Source: Pseudomonas nitroreducens NBRC 12694
GTDB lineage: Bacteria > Pseudomonadota > Gammaproteobacteria > Pseudomonadales > Pseudomonadaceae
DNA length: 64,000 nt
Assembly (NCBI RefSeq): GCF_002091755.1
Contig: NZ_BDAI01000005.1
Coordinates: 310,001 to 374,000 of the forward strand
Direction: 5' to 3'
The notes beneath the pieces were generated by a model. The model did no database searches. It was not told where the DNA came from and saw nothing but the letters and a program-made list of their open reading frames with translations. The position numbers and the translations under genes are program-made. Positions 17,078 through 25,728 of this stretch are shown here, piece after piece (positions within the stretch are counted from its first letter, which is position 1; every line of letters begins with the position of its first letter).

Positions 17078-17947
17078 TTACGGTTTAGCTTTTTCCAGAT
17101 AGCGGAAGAACTCGCTGCTCGGATCGAGCACCAGCACGTCCTTCTTGTCCGCAAAGCTCTCGCGATAAGCCTTGAGACTGCGGGTGAAGGCGTAGAACTC
17201 CGGATCGGCAGAGTAGGCCTTGGCATAGATCGCCGACGCCTTGGCATCGCCGTCACCACGGGTTTCTTCCGATTCGCGATAGGCCTCGGCCAGCAGCACA
17301 CGACGCTGACGGTCGGCATCTGCGCGGATACCTTCAGCCAGTTCGCGACCCTTGGCGCGGTGCTCGCGAGCTTCCCGCTCACGCTCGGTGCTCATGCGCT
17401 CGAACACGCTACGGTTCACTTCCTTGGGCAGGTCGATGGCCTTGACGCGAACGTCGACCACTTCGATACCCAACTCCTTCTGCGCCATGCGGTTCAGCGA
17501 CGCAGTGATGTCACCCATCAGCGCATCACGCTCCCCCGACACGACTTCGTGCAGGGTGCGCTTGCCGAACTGGTCGCGCAGGCCGGCTTCCAGACGACGG
17601 GACAGACGCTCGTCGGCAATCTGCTTCATGCCGGAAGTCGCGGTGTAGAAGCGCTCGGCATCGGAGACGCGCCACTTGGCGTAGGCGTCGACCATCACCG
17701 CTTTCTTCTCCAGCGTCAGGAAGCGCTGGGTCGGCGAGTCCAGGGTCAGCAGGCGGCCATCGAACTTGCGCACCGTGTTGACGTACGGAATCTTGAAGTG
17801 CAGACCGGGCTTCACGTCCGGCTCGACCACGCGACCGAAGCGCAGCATGACGGCGCGCTCGGTCTGTTGCACCACGTAGACGCTGCTCCAGACGGCAACA
17901 GCAACCACCACACCCGCGATGAGGGCGATCAGGGACTTGTTACTCAT
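17078..17947 (-). CDS. hflC: HflC, FtsH-modulating SPFH membrane protein
   Basis: One N-terminal membrane helix (about residues 5-25), then an SPFH/band 7 domain facing the periplasm. 289 residues; begins MSNKSLIALIAGVVVAVAVW. In E. coli, HflC and HflK form a large cage around the FtsH protease and modulate membrane protein turnover. Its ATG overlaps the hflK stop by one base (TGATG), so the partners are translationally coupled. Confidence 0.96.
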   Translation of the reverse strand: MSNKSLIALIAGVVVAVAVWSSVYVVQQTERAVMLRFGRVVEPDVKPGLHFKIPYVNTVRKFDGRLLTLDSPTQRFLTLEKKAVMVDAYAKWRVSDAERFYTATSGMKQIADERLSRRLEAGLRDQFGKRTLHEVVSGERDALMGDITASLNRMAQKELGIEVVDVRVKAIDLPKEVNRSVFERMSTEREREAREHRAKGRELAEGIRADADRQRRVLLAEAYRESEETRGDGDAKASAIYAKAYSADPEFYAFTRSLKAYRESFADKKDVLVLDPSSEFFRYLEKAKP

Positions 17948-19119
17948 CAGCGGCTCTCCCGGGTACGCGTGTCACGCTGCTGCAGGTCGCTGGCGACCCG
18001 CGAACCGATATCCGGCGTGCTGCTGCTCGCGCTGGGCGCGGTGCTCGGAGCTGCCGAACCACGGCCATCCATCATCTTGTCCAGCGGCAGGTAGATCAGG
18101 TTGTTCTGACCTTGCTGGCCGGTGACCAGCACCTTGCTGGTCTGGCTCAGGACATCCTGCATGGAGTCCAGGTACAGACGCTGACGGGTGACTTCCGGAG
18201 CCTTGTGATACTCACTGGCCAACTTGGTGAAGCGGTCTGCCTCACCCTGGGCGCGGGAAACCACTTCATCGCGGTAGCCGTTGGCTTCCTCGATGATGCG
18301 CTGGGCCTGGCCACGGGCTTCGGGCACCACGCCGTTGGCGTAGGCTTCGGCCTGGTTCTTCTCGCGCTGCTCGTCCTCGCGGGCACGGATCACGTCGTCG
18401 AACGCTTCCTGTACTTCACGCGGCGCGGCGGCACTCTGGATGTTCACCTGTGTCACCGTGATACCGGTCTTGTAGGTATCGAGGAAACGCTGCAGGCGAT
18501 CACGCACCTCGGTGGCCATCTGTTCGCGGCCCTCGGTGAGGATCTTGTCCATGGTGGTGGAGCCGGCCACATGACGCAGGGCGCTTTCGGTGGCGTGCTG
18601 CAGGCTCACTTCCGGCTGGTCGACGTTGAGCACGAAGTCCTTCAGGTTGCTGACCTTGTACTGCACGGTCAGCGGAACCTCGACGATGTTCTCGTCTTCG
18701 GTGAGCATCTGACCCTGCTTGCTGTAGGCACGCTCGCGGGTGACGTTCTCCTGGAACTTCTTGTCGATCGGCGGGAAGTAGATGTTCAGGCCGGGGCCCA
18801 CGGTGTCGTGGTACTGGCCAAAGCGCAGGATCACCGCCTGCTCCTGCTCATCCACGACGTAAATGGCGTTGTACAGCCACAGCACGGCGAGGATAGCCAA
18901 GCCGATACCGAACAGACCGAGGCTACCGCCCCGACCACTGCCGCCACCGCCCGAACCACTGCCGCGCTTGGGTTTGCCGAAAATTCCATTCAGGCTGTCT
19001 TGCAGCTTGCGGAAGGCCTCATCCAGATCAGGCGGGCCCTGGCGACCACCACCACGGCGTCCACCCCAGGGGTCCTGGTCGTTCTTGTTCGAGTTGTCAC
19101 CCGGCTCATTCCAAGCCAT
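17947..19119 (-). CDS. hflK: HflK, FtsH-modulating SPFH membrane protein
   Basis: Partner of HflC. 390 residues: a Gly/Pro/Arg-rich cytoplasmic N-terminus (WGGRRGGGRQGPPDLDE), one membrane helix (about 75-95), the SPFH domain (DEQEQAVILRFGQYHDTVGPG) and a long helical C-terminal region. The ATG at 19119 is preferred over one at 19131 because GGAGAG is well placed before it. A short GC hairpin with TTTT lies just upstream. Confidence 0.95.
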   Translation of the reverse strand: MAWNEPGDNSNKNDQDPWGGRRGGGRQGPPDLDEAFRKLQDSLNGIFGKPKRGSGSGGGGSGRGGSLGLFGIGLAILAVLWLYNAIYVVDEQEQAVILRFGQYHDTVGPGLNIYFPPIDKKFQENVTRERAYSKQGQMLTEDENIVEVPLTVQYKVSNLKDFVLNVDQPEVSLQHATESALRHVAGSTTMDKILTEGREQMATEVRDRLQRFLDTYKTGITVTQVNIQSAAAPREVQEAFDDVIRAREDEQREKNQAEAYANGVVPEARGQAQRIIEEANGYRDEVVSRAQGEADRFTKLASEYHKAPEVTRQRLYLDSMQDVLSQTSKVLVTGQQGQNNLIYLPLDKMMDGRGSAAPSTAPSASSSTPDIGSRVASDLQQRDTRTRESR

Positions 19120-19142
19120 AGCGCTCTCCATCTGATAACGCG

Positions 19143-19161
19143 AAAACGCGCCTACGGCGCG
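19143..19161 (-). terminator. Short hairpin with TTTT between hflX and hflK
   Basis: CGCGCC-gta-GGCGCG (19147-19161) followed by TTTT on the minus strand. The 6-bp stem is minimal, so this may attenuate rather than stop transcription into hflKC. Confidence 0.4.
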
Positions 19162-19214
19162 CCCACCTATGCTACCGAATGCCCATTACCCTGCCAAAAA
19201 CAGTGTGCCGGGCT

Positions 19215-20516
19215 TTATTGCAAAGTGTGTTGCGCAATGAACTCCGACGGCTGCCAGCCTTCGCGGCTCACCATGCGGTTCAACTCGACACGCGGCAGGC
19301 GGACCTGCAAAACGGCGCGTCCTTGTTCGTCGTGATTCTCAGACTGTACCGCACCCAGCTCGAAGAACTGAGCCCGAAGTCGTCCCAGGCGCTGCGGCAG
19401 GCAGAGCGTTCCCACGAACATGTCCTCCCCCAGCAACTCGGAAATCGCCTGCTCCAGCAATTCCAGCCCACGCGATTCACGCGCCGACAGCCAGACACGG
19501 ACCGGCTTACCCAACTCGTCGCGCTGGATCATCGGCTGCAGGTCCGGCAACAGGTCGATCTTGTTGTACACCTCAAGCATCGGCAACTCGTTCGCGCCGA
19601 TCTCCTTGAGCACTGCCAGCACCTGCTCGATCTGCGCATCGCGATCCGGCTCGTGGGAGTCGATCACATGCAGCAGCAGGTCGGAGTTGCTGGACTCTTC
19701 CAAGGTAGCCCGAAACGCCTCCACCAGCTTGTGCGGCAGGTGGCGAATGAAGCCTACGGTGTCAGCCAGCACGATCGGCCCAACGTCATCGAGTTCCAGA
19801 CGGCGCAAGGTCGGGTCGAGGGTGGCGAACAACTGGTCGGCCGCGTAGACCTCGGATGTGGTTAGCGCATTGAACAGCGTGGACTTGCCGGCGTTGGTGT
19901 AACCCACCAGGGACACCGCCGGAATCTCCGCACGGCGGCGGCCACGGCGGGCCTGCTCGCGCTGGCTGCGAACCTTTTCCAGGCGCGACTTGATCTGTCG
20001 GATACGCCCACGCAGCAGGCGGCGGTCGGTTTCCAGCTGGGTTTCACCCGGGCCACGCAGGCCGATACCACCTTTCTGGCGCTCAAGGTGAGTCCAGCCG
20101 CGCACCAAACGCGTGCTCATGTGTTCCAGCTGGGCGAGCTCCACCTGCAGCTTGCCCTCGTGGGTGCGGGCGCGCTGGGCGAAGATATCGAGAATCAGAC
20201 CCGTACGATCGAGCACGCGGCACTCGAGCGCTCGCTCGAGGTTGCGCTCCTGGCTCGGCGTGAGGGTGTGATTGAAGATGATCAGCTCGACCTTCTCGGC
20301 GTGGACGAGGTCGTGCAATTCTTCGACCTTGCCGCTGCCGATCAGGTACTTGGCTGAGGGCTGATGGCGCGAAATGCTGACGAAAGCAACCGATTCCGCG
20401 CCTGCCGAACGGGCCAGCTCCTGGAATTCCTGCGGGTCTTCGCGCGCCTCGGGGTCCTGACCTTCCAGATGGACCAGAATGGCCCGTTCCCCACCACCCG
20501 GGCGCTCAAAGAACAA
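19215..20516 (-). CDS. hflX: Ribosome-splitting GTPase HflX
   Basis: Binds stalled or hibernating 70S ribosomes and separates the subunits. 433 residues: an HflX N-terminal domain (ending in a helical region with GIGLRGPGETQLETDRRL) and a G domain with G1 GYTNAGKST (about residue 203), G3 DTVGF and G4 NKID. The start is a TTG at 20516, supported by GGGAG six bases upstream; no ATG is suitably placed. It lies 12 bases after hfq, its usual neighbour. Confidence 0.95.
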   Translation of the reverse strand: MFFERPGGGERAILVHLEGQDPEAREDPQEFQELARSAGAESVAFVSISRHQPSAKYLIGSGKVEELHDLVHAEKVELIIFNHTLTPSQERNLERALECRVLDRTGLILDIFAQRARTHEGKLQVELAQLEHMSTRLVRGWTHLERQKGGIGLRGPGETQLETDRRLLRGRIRQIKSRLEKVRSQREQARRGRRRAEIPAVSLVGYTNAGKSTLFNALTTSEVYAADQLFATLDPTLRRLELDDVGPIVLADTVGFIRHLPHKLVEAFRATLEESSNSDLLLHVIDSHEPDRDAQIEQVLAVLKEIGANELPMLEVYNKIDLLPDLQPMIQRDELGKPVRVWLSARESRGLELLEQAISELLGEDMFVGTLCLPQRLGRLRAQFFELGAVQSENHDEQGRAVLQVRLPRVELNRMVSREGWQPSEFIAQHTLQ

Positions 20517-20528
20517 GGCGGACTCCCG

Positions 20529-20777
20529 TCAAACGTTGCCCGGCTCGGCCGGTTGATCACCGGTGGGCAGGCGCACGGGGCGGCTGGGGACCACGGTGGA
20601 AATAGCGTGTTTGTAGACCATCTGGCTGACAGTGTTCTTCAGCAGGATGACGAACTGGTCGAAGGATTCGATCTGACCCTGCAGCTTGATGCCGTTGACC
20701 AGGTAGATGGAAACCGGAACGCGTTCTTTGCGCAGGGTATTGAGGTAAGGGTCTTGTAGCGAATGCCCTTTTGACAT
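20529..20777 (-). CDS. hfq: RNA chaperone Hfq
   Basis: Hexameric Sm-like protein that pairs small RNAs with mRNAs and, in Pseudomonas, works with Crc in catabolite repression. 82 residues, MSKGHSLQDPYLNTLRKERV at the N-terminus, Sm1 (SIYLVNGIKLQGQIESFD) and Sm2 (VYKHAISTVVP), and a short C-terminal tail typical of Pseudomonas. The ATG at 20777 is preceded by AAGGAG at 8 bases. Small acidic/Pro tail ends PAEPGNV. Confidence 0.98.
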   Translation of the reverse strand: MSKGHSLQDPYLNTLRKERVPVSIYLVNGIKLQGQIESFDQFVILLKNTVSQMVYKHAISTVVPSRPVRLPTGDQPAEPGNV

Positions 20778-20883
20778 ATGCCGCACTCCTTGTAAGGGTA
20801 AAATACTGATTTAGTAGTAGTCGAATTTGGCTTAACGCCGTCCTGAACCCCAAGGATAGACGGCCGGAATTAAGGTCTCGAGC

Positions 20884-21846
20884 CTATATGGAGACCGCCT
20901 CAAAGTATTTCAAGGCACGCGGCAAATTGTCGCTTGCCTGACTGTCCAACCAGTGTAGATCGCTCCAGCTGCGGAGCCAGGTGAACTGGCGCTTGGCCAG
21001 CTGCCGCGTGGCGATGACGCCACGCTCCACCATCTCAGCGTAGGACAGTTTGCCCTCGAGGTAATCCCATACCTGTCGGTAACCCACCGCTCTTATGGAC
21101 GGCAGCCCCACGTGCAAGTCACTTCTTGCGCGAAGGCGTTCGACCTCGGCGATGAAGCCCTGTTCCAGCATCTGGTCAAAACGTTGCGCGATACGCTCGT
21201 GCAACACCTGGCGCTGCAGAGGCGCAATCGCCAGGTGAGCCACAGTATACGGTAATTGTCCACCGCCTTGCGCGCCAAGACCCGCATTTTCACTAGCCTG
21301 GCGAAGGCGGTGTGCAGTCATGGACATACCGCTGACACGGAAGACCTCAAGCGCCCGGACAAGCCGCTGGGGGTCGTTGGGGTGGATGCGCGCCGCCGAC
21401 TCCGGGTCGACGCGGGCGAGTTCCGAGTGCAGGGCACTCCAGCCTTCGGCGGCCGCCCAGGCTTCCAGTTCGGCACGTACGACGGGGTCGGCACTGGGCA
21501 TATCGGCCAGGCCTTCCAGCAACGCCTTGAAATACAACATGGTGCCGCCGACCAGCAGCGGGATCTTTCCGGCCGCGGTGATTTCGGCCATGGCCGCCAG
21601 GGCGTCGGCGCGGAACTCCGCTGCCGAATAGGCCTCGCTGGGGTCACGGATATCGATCAGTCGGTGCGGGAATTCCTCCAGCACCTCGCGCGGTGGCTTG
21701 GCGGTGCCGATATCCATGTCGCGATAGATCAGCGCCGAGTCCACGCTGATCAGCTCCACCGGCAGCAGACGCGCCAGCTCCAGCGCCAGGTCGGTCTTGC
21801 CGGCGGCGGTGGGGCCCATGAGGAAAATGGCGGGAGGCAAGGACAT
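20884..21846 (-). CDS. miaA: tRNA dimethylallyltransferase MiaA
   Basis: Adds the dimethylallyl group to A37 of tRNAs reading U-starting codons. P-loop GPTAAGKTDLALEL right after the start, then SVDSALIYRDMDIGTAKP, PHRLIDIRDPSEAYSA and VGGTMLYFKALLEGLADMP. I chose the ATG at 21846 (MSLPPAIFLMGP, 320 residues); a GTG at 21867 would add seven residues. It is upstream of hfq and downstream of mutL on the same strand, the conserved enterobacterial-type order. Confidence 0.96.
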   Translation of the reverse strand: MSLPPAIFLMGPTAAGKTDLALELARLLPVELISVDSALIYRDMDIGTAKPPREVLEEFPHRLIDIRDPSEAYSAAEFRADALAAMAEITAAGKIPLLVGGTMLYFKALLEGLADMPSADPVVRAELEAWAAAEGWSALHSELARVDPESAARIHPNDPQRLVRALEVFRVSGMSMTAHRLRQASENAGLGAQGGGQLPYTVAHLAIAPLQRQVLHERIAQRFDQMLEQGFIAEVERLRARSDLHVGLPSIRAVGYRQVWDYLEGKLSYAEMVERGVIATRQLAKRQFTWLRSWSDLHWLDSQASDNLPRALKYFEAVSI

Positions 21847-21924
21847 CGGGAGCTCGTTATTGCGCACTGCTGAATCGATTGGCGCGCAGTTTACTGCACT
21901 TTCCTGAACGCAACCTTACGGAAA

Positions 21925-23826
21925 TCAACGTCCGCGCAGGAACAGCTTGTCCAGCTCGTCGAGCCCCAGTTGTGTCCAGGTCGGCCGGCCGTGGTTGCAC
22001 TGGCCGCTGCGCTCGGTCACTTCCATGTCGCGCAGCAGGCCGTTCATCTCCGGCAGCGTCAGGCGGCGATTGGCGCGCACGGCGCCGTGGCAGGCCATGG
22101 TGCCGAGCAGCTCGTTGAGGTGCGCCTGGATACGGTCGCTGGTGCCGTACTCCAGCAGGTCGGCGAGCACGTCGCGCACCAACTGGGTGGCCTCGGCCTG
22201 CTTGAGCAGCGCGGGAATCTGGCGGATCGCCAGGGTCTCCGGACCGAGCCGTTGCAGTTCGAAGCCGAGCTTGGAGAACCAGCTGCCATGCTCCTCCGCG
22301 CAGTCCGCCTCACGCTCGCTGACAGCGATGGATTCAGGCACCAGCAGCGGCTGACCACGCAGGCCTTCGCTGGCCATGGCGGTCTTCAGGCGCTCATACA
22401 TGATGCGCTCGTGGGCCGCGTGCATATCCACCAGCACCAGGCCGTGGGCGTTCTCCGAAAGGATGTAGATACCCTTGAGCTGCGCCAGGGCATAGCCCAG
22501 CGGCGGCACATCCTGGCTGCTTTCCGGCAACGCCTGCGGCACCTGGTCGGGCAGCGGAGCAAAATAGGCCTGGTAGGCGCCCTGGGCCTCCTGGATCGGC
22601 GGTATTTCCGGGCGCGTCGGCTGGTAGCTGAAGCCACCGCCACCGGATCCGCCGGAAGATGGGCTGGGCTGCCAGGCACGCGCGGCGACCGGAGCCTCCA
22701 GCACGGTCTCGGACAGGCGCATCTCGCCCTGCGGACCGAACTCGCCGGCCTCCGCACCCGTGGGGCGCGGCGCAGTCAGGGTGGTGGCGCCCGGCGGAGC
22801 CAACTGGTCGTCGGGGCGTACTTCCGCCAGCGCCCGGTGCAGGGTGCCGTAGAGGAAGTCGTGGACCATGCGACTGTCGCGGAAGCGCACTTCGTGCTTG
22901 GTCGGGTGGACGTTGACGTCCACCACCGCGGGATCGACTTCGAAGAACAGCACGAAGGTCGGATGCCGGCCGTTGTACAGCACGTCACGATAGGCCTGGC
23001 GCACGGCGTGGGCGACCAGCTTGTCGCGCACCATGCGGCCGTTCACGTAGAAGTACTGCAGGTCAGGCTGACTGCGGGAGAAGGTCGGCAGACCGACCCA
23101 GCCCCACAGGTGCAGGCCGTTGCGCTCCACTTCGATGGGCAGGGCCTGTTCAAGGAAACCAGCGCTGCACACGGCGCCGACGCGGCGGGCACGGGAGGCT
23201 TCGTCCTTGGCTTCATGCAGCGAGAGGATGGTCTTGCCGTTATGGCGCAGATGGAATGCCACGTCGAAGCGCGCCAGCGCCAGACGCTTGATGACTTCCT
23301 GCAGATGATCGAATTCGGTCTTCTCGGCGCGCAGAAACTTGCGTCGCGCCGGGGTGTTGAAGAACAGGTCGCGTACCTCGATGCTAGTGCCCACCGGGTG
23401 TGCCGCCGGCTTCACGGTGGACTCCATGTCGCGGCCTTCGACCTCCACCTGCCAGGCCTGCTCGGCATCGGCGGTGCGGGAGGTCAGGGTCAGACGCGAG
23501 ACGGAGCTGATCGAAGCCAGCGCCTCGCCGCGGAAGCCCAGGCTCATCACCCGCTCCAGGTCTTCCAACTCGCGAATCTTGCTGGTGGCGTGGCGCGCCA
23601 GCGCCAGGGGCAGGTCGTCGGCCGGGATGCCGCTGCCATCGTCACGTACGCGCAGCAGCTTGACGCCGCCCTGTTCGACCTCGATGTCGATGCGCTTGGC
23701 ACCGGCGTCCAGGCAGTTCTCCAGCAGTTCCTTGATGACCGAGGCGGGCCGCTCGACCACTTCGCCGGCAGCGATCTGGTTCGCCAGCCGCGGAGTCAGC
23801 AGCTGGATTCGGCGAACGTCACTCAT
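21925..23826 (-). CDS. mutL: DNA mismatch repair protein MutL
   Basis: 633 residues. The GHKL ATPase domain has ELLENCLDAGAKRI (motif I), RDDGSGI (II), and FRGEALASISSVS (III). A variable Pro/Gly-rich linker (about 340-440) leads to the dimerisation/endonuclease domain with DMHAAHERIMYE (about 465), the Pseudomonas form of the DQHAX2EX4E metal motif. MutL here is therefore predicted to nick DNA itself, as in species without MutH. Its ATG overlaps the amiB stop by four bases. Confidence 0.97.
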   Translation of the reverse strand: MSDVRRIQLLTPRLANQIAAGEVVERPASVIKELLENCLDAGAKRIDIEVEQGGVKLLRVRDDGSGIPADDLPLALARHATSKIRELEDLERVMSLGFRGEALASISSVSRLTLTSRTADAEQAWQVEVEGRDMESTVKPAAHPVGTSIEVRDLFFNTPARRKFLRAEKTEFDHLQEVIKRLALARFDVAFHLRHNGKTILSLHEAKDEASRARRVGAVCSAGFLEQALPIEVERNGLHLWGWVGLPTFSRSQPDLQYFYVNGRMVRDKLVAHAVRQAYRDVLYNGRHPTFVLFFEVDPAVVDVNVHPTKHEVRFRDSRMVHDFLYGTLHRALAEVRPDDQLAPPGATTLTAPRPTGAEAGEFGPQGEMRLSETVLEAPVAARAWQPSPSSGGSGGGGFSYQPTRPEIPPIQEAQGAYQAYFAPLPDQVPQALPESSQDVPPLGYALAQLKGIYILSENAHGLVLVDMHAAHERIMYERLKTAMASEGLRGQPLLVPESIAVSEREADCAEEHGSWFSKLGFELQRLGPETLAIRQIPALLKQAEATQLVRDVLADLLEYGTSDRIQAHLNELLGTMACHGAVRANRRLTLPEMNGLLRDMEVTERSGQCNHGRPTWTQLGLDELDKLFLRGR

Positions 23827-25253
23827 TGCTGCGACGCCAGGGAGGTGCCCGGGATCTTCAGCACCTGACCGATCTTCAGCTCGTCGCTCTTGAGCGAGTT
23901 GGCGCTGCGGATCGAGGCCGTGCTGACATCGAAGCGGCTGGCAACCATCGCCAGGCTGTCGCCACTGCGCACGACGTATTCACGCGGACCGGAAGCCAAC
24001 TGGCCGCCGTCGCGCAGCGAGGCGATGTAGGTGCCCGGCGGCGGGGTCTGCACGAAGTACTGACGCACGCCCGCAGCGATGGAGCGCGCCAGGGCCTGCT
24101 GGTGCGAGCCGCTGGCGAGCTTGGCCGATTCGTTCGGGTTGGAGATGAACCCGGTTTCCACCAGGATCGACGGGATGTCCGGGGACTTCAGCACCATGAA
24201 GCCGGCCTGCTCCACACGGCGCTTGTGCAGCGGGGTGACGCGGCCGACGCTGGTCAGCACCTTGTGGCCGACGTCCAGGCTGGAAGACATGGTGGCGGTC
24301 ATCGACAGGTCGAGCAGCACGCCGGCGAGCATCTTGTCCTTGTCGTCGAGGTTCACGCCGCCGTCGCCGCCGATGAGGTCGGAGCGGTTTTCCGTGTCGG
24401 CCAGCCAGCGCGCGGTCTCGGAGGTAGCGCCACGGTCGGACAGGGCGAATACCGAGGCACCGAAGGCGCTGCGGCTGGGCGCGGCGTCGGCGTGGATCGA
24501 AACGAACAGGTCCGCGCCCTTCTTGCGGGCGATCACGGTGCGGTTGCGCAGTGGGATGAAGTAGTCGCCGGTGCGCGTCAGTTCGGCGCGGAAGCCTTTC
24601 ATCTGGTTGATCTGCCGCTGCAGTTCGCGGGCGATCGACAGCGTGATGTTCTTCTCGTGCAGACCATTCGGGCCGAGGGCACCAGGGTCTTCACCGCCGT
24701 GACCGGCGTCGATGGCGATCACCACGTCACGCTTGCCGCCACTGCTGGGCGCGGGAATCTTGGCCACCGACTGGGCGGGGCTGACCGGCGTGGCGGGCAC
24801 GCTGGGGGTCGGGGTCGCCGGGACGTCCGGGGCAATGTCGGCGCCCTGGTCATAGAGGTCGACGACCAGGCGGTTGCCGTACTGCTGGTTCGGCGGCAGC
24901 ACGAAGCTCTTGGGCGTGACCTGGTTCTTCAGGTCCAGCACCAGGCGCAGGTCGGTGGGCGAGCGCTGGGCGGAGCGCATCGCGGTGATCGGGGTATTGC
25001 CGAGTTTGAGCTTGTCGAGGGCGGCGGACATCTGTGCGCCGTTGATGTCGACGACGATACGGTTGGGTGCGCTCAGGGTGAACAGACTGTGCTGCACAGG
25101 GCCGGACAGATCGAACACCAGACGCGTGTTGTCCGGCGCGCGCCAGATGCGCACGCTCTTGATTTGCGTGGCGGCAGAAACCTCACCGGCAACGAATGCC
25201 AGCAGAACGGACACCCCGATAAACAACGCCCGAAGGCGCAACCCCCAACCCAT
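23823..25253 (-). CDS. amiB: N-acetylmuramoyl-L-alanine amidase AmiB (LysM)
   Basis: Periplasmic zinc amidase that removes stem peptides from peptidoglycan during cell separation. From the ATG at 25253 it is 476 residues: signal peptide (cleavage after VSA, near 27), AMIN domain (about 28-130, binding septal peptidoglycan), Pro-rich linker, Amidase_3 domain (DAGHGGEDPGALG) and a C-terminal LysM domain (YVVRSGDSLAMVASRF). It begins 7 bases after the tsaE stop; a longer in-frame extension overlaps tsaE and lacks the signal peptide at its start. Confidence 0.96.
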   Translation of the reverse strand: MGWGLRLRALFIGVSVLLAFVAGEVSAATQIKSVRIWRAPDNTRLVFDLSGPVQHSLFTLSAPNRIVVDINGAQMSAALDKLKLGNTPITAMRSAQRSPTDLRLVLDLKNQVTPKSFVLPPNQQYGNRLVVDLYDQGADIAPDVPATPTPSVPATPVSPAQSVAKIPAPSSGGKRDVVIAIDAGHGGEDPGALGPNGLHEKNITLSIARELQRQINQMKGFRAELTRTGDYFIPLRNRTVIARKKGADLFVSIHADAAPSRSAFGASVFALSDRGATSETARWLADTENRSDLIGGDGGVNLDDKDKMLAGVLLDLSMTATMSSSLDVGHKVLTSVGRVTPLHKRRVEQAGFMVLKSPDIPSILVETGFISNPNESAKLASGSHQQALARSIAAGVRQYFVQTPPPGTYIASLRDGGQLASGPREYVVRSGDSLAMVASRFDVSTASIRSANSLKSDELKIGQVLKIPGTSLASQQ

Positions 25254-25260
25254 CTTTTTT

Positions 25261-25728
25261 CTATGCTCCCGTGGCCAGGGCGGCACACCAGGCTTCGCCC
25301 CGTGTTCCGTGCGGGTCGAGGCGCAGCATGCGTCCGCCCGCATGCGGAACAATGGTAATGTCCATGTCGGCCTTTGGCAAAATGCCTTTGCCACGCTCCG
25401 CCCACTCGATCAGGCACAACGCATCGCCCTCGAAGTAGTCGCGGATGCCGAGGAACTCCAGTTCCTCCGGATCGGCAAGGCGATAGAGATCGAAGTGGAA
25501 GGCGCGCAGATCGCCGATTTCGTAGGGCTCGACCAGGGTGAAGGTCGGACTCTTGACCGCTCCACCGTGGCCCAATCCCCGCAGGATGCCGCGCGACAGC
25601 GTGGTCTTGCCCGCCCCCAGGTCGCCATGCAGATAGATCACTCCGCGCCCGCCGGTCGCCTCGGCGATCCGCCGACCAAGATCGACCATGGCCTCTTCGC
25701 CATCGGCGAACAGATTCAGTTCAGGCAT
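25261..25728 (-). CDS. tsaE: tRNA t6A synthesis ATPase TsaE
   Basis: Part of the TsaBDE complex that makes N6-threonylcarbamoyl-adenosine at A37 of ANN-decoding tRNAs. 155 residues; the Walker A is GDLGAGKTTLSRG, followed by SPTFTLVEPYE and the conserved IEWAERG. The ATG at 25728 lies inside the end of nnr (13-base overlap), with GAGGAG 8 bases before it. It leads directly into amiB, as in E. coli. Confidence 0.96.
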   Translation of the reverse strand: MPELNLFADGEEAMVDLGRRIAEATGGRGVIYLHGDLGAGKTTLSRGILRGLGHGGAVKSPTFTLVEPYEIGDLRAFHFDLYRLADPEELEFLGIRDYFEGDALCLIEWAERGKGILPKADMDITIVPHAGGRMLRLDPHGTRGEAWCAALATGA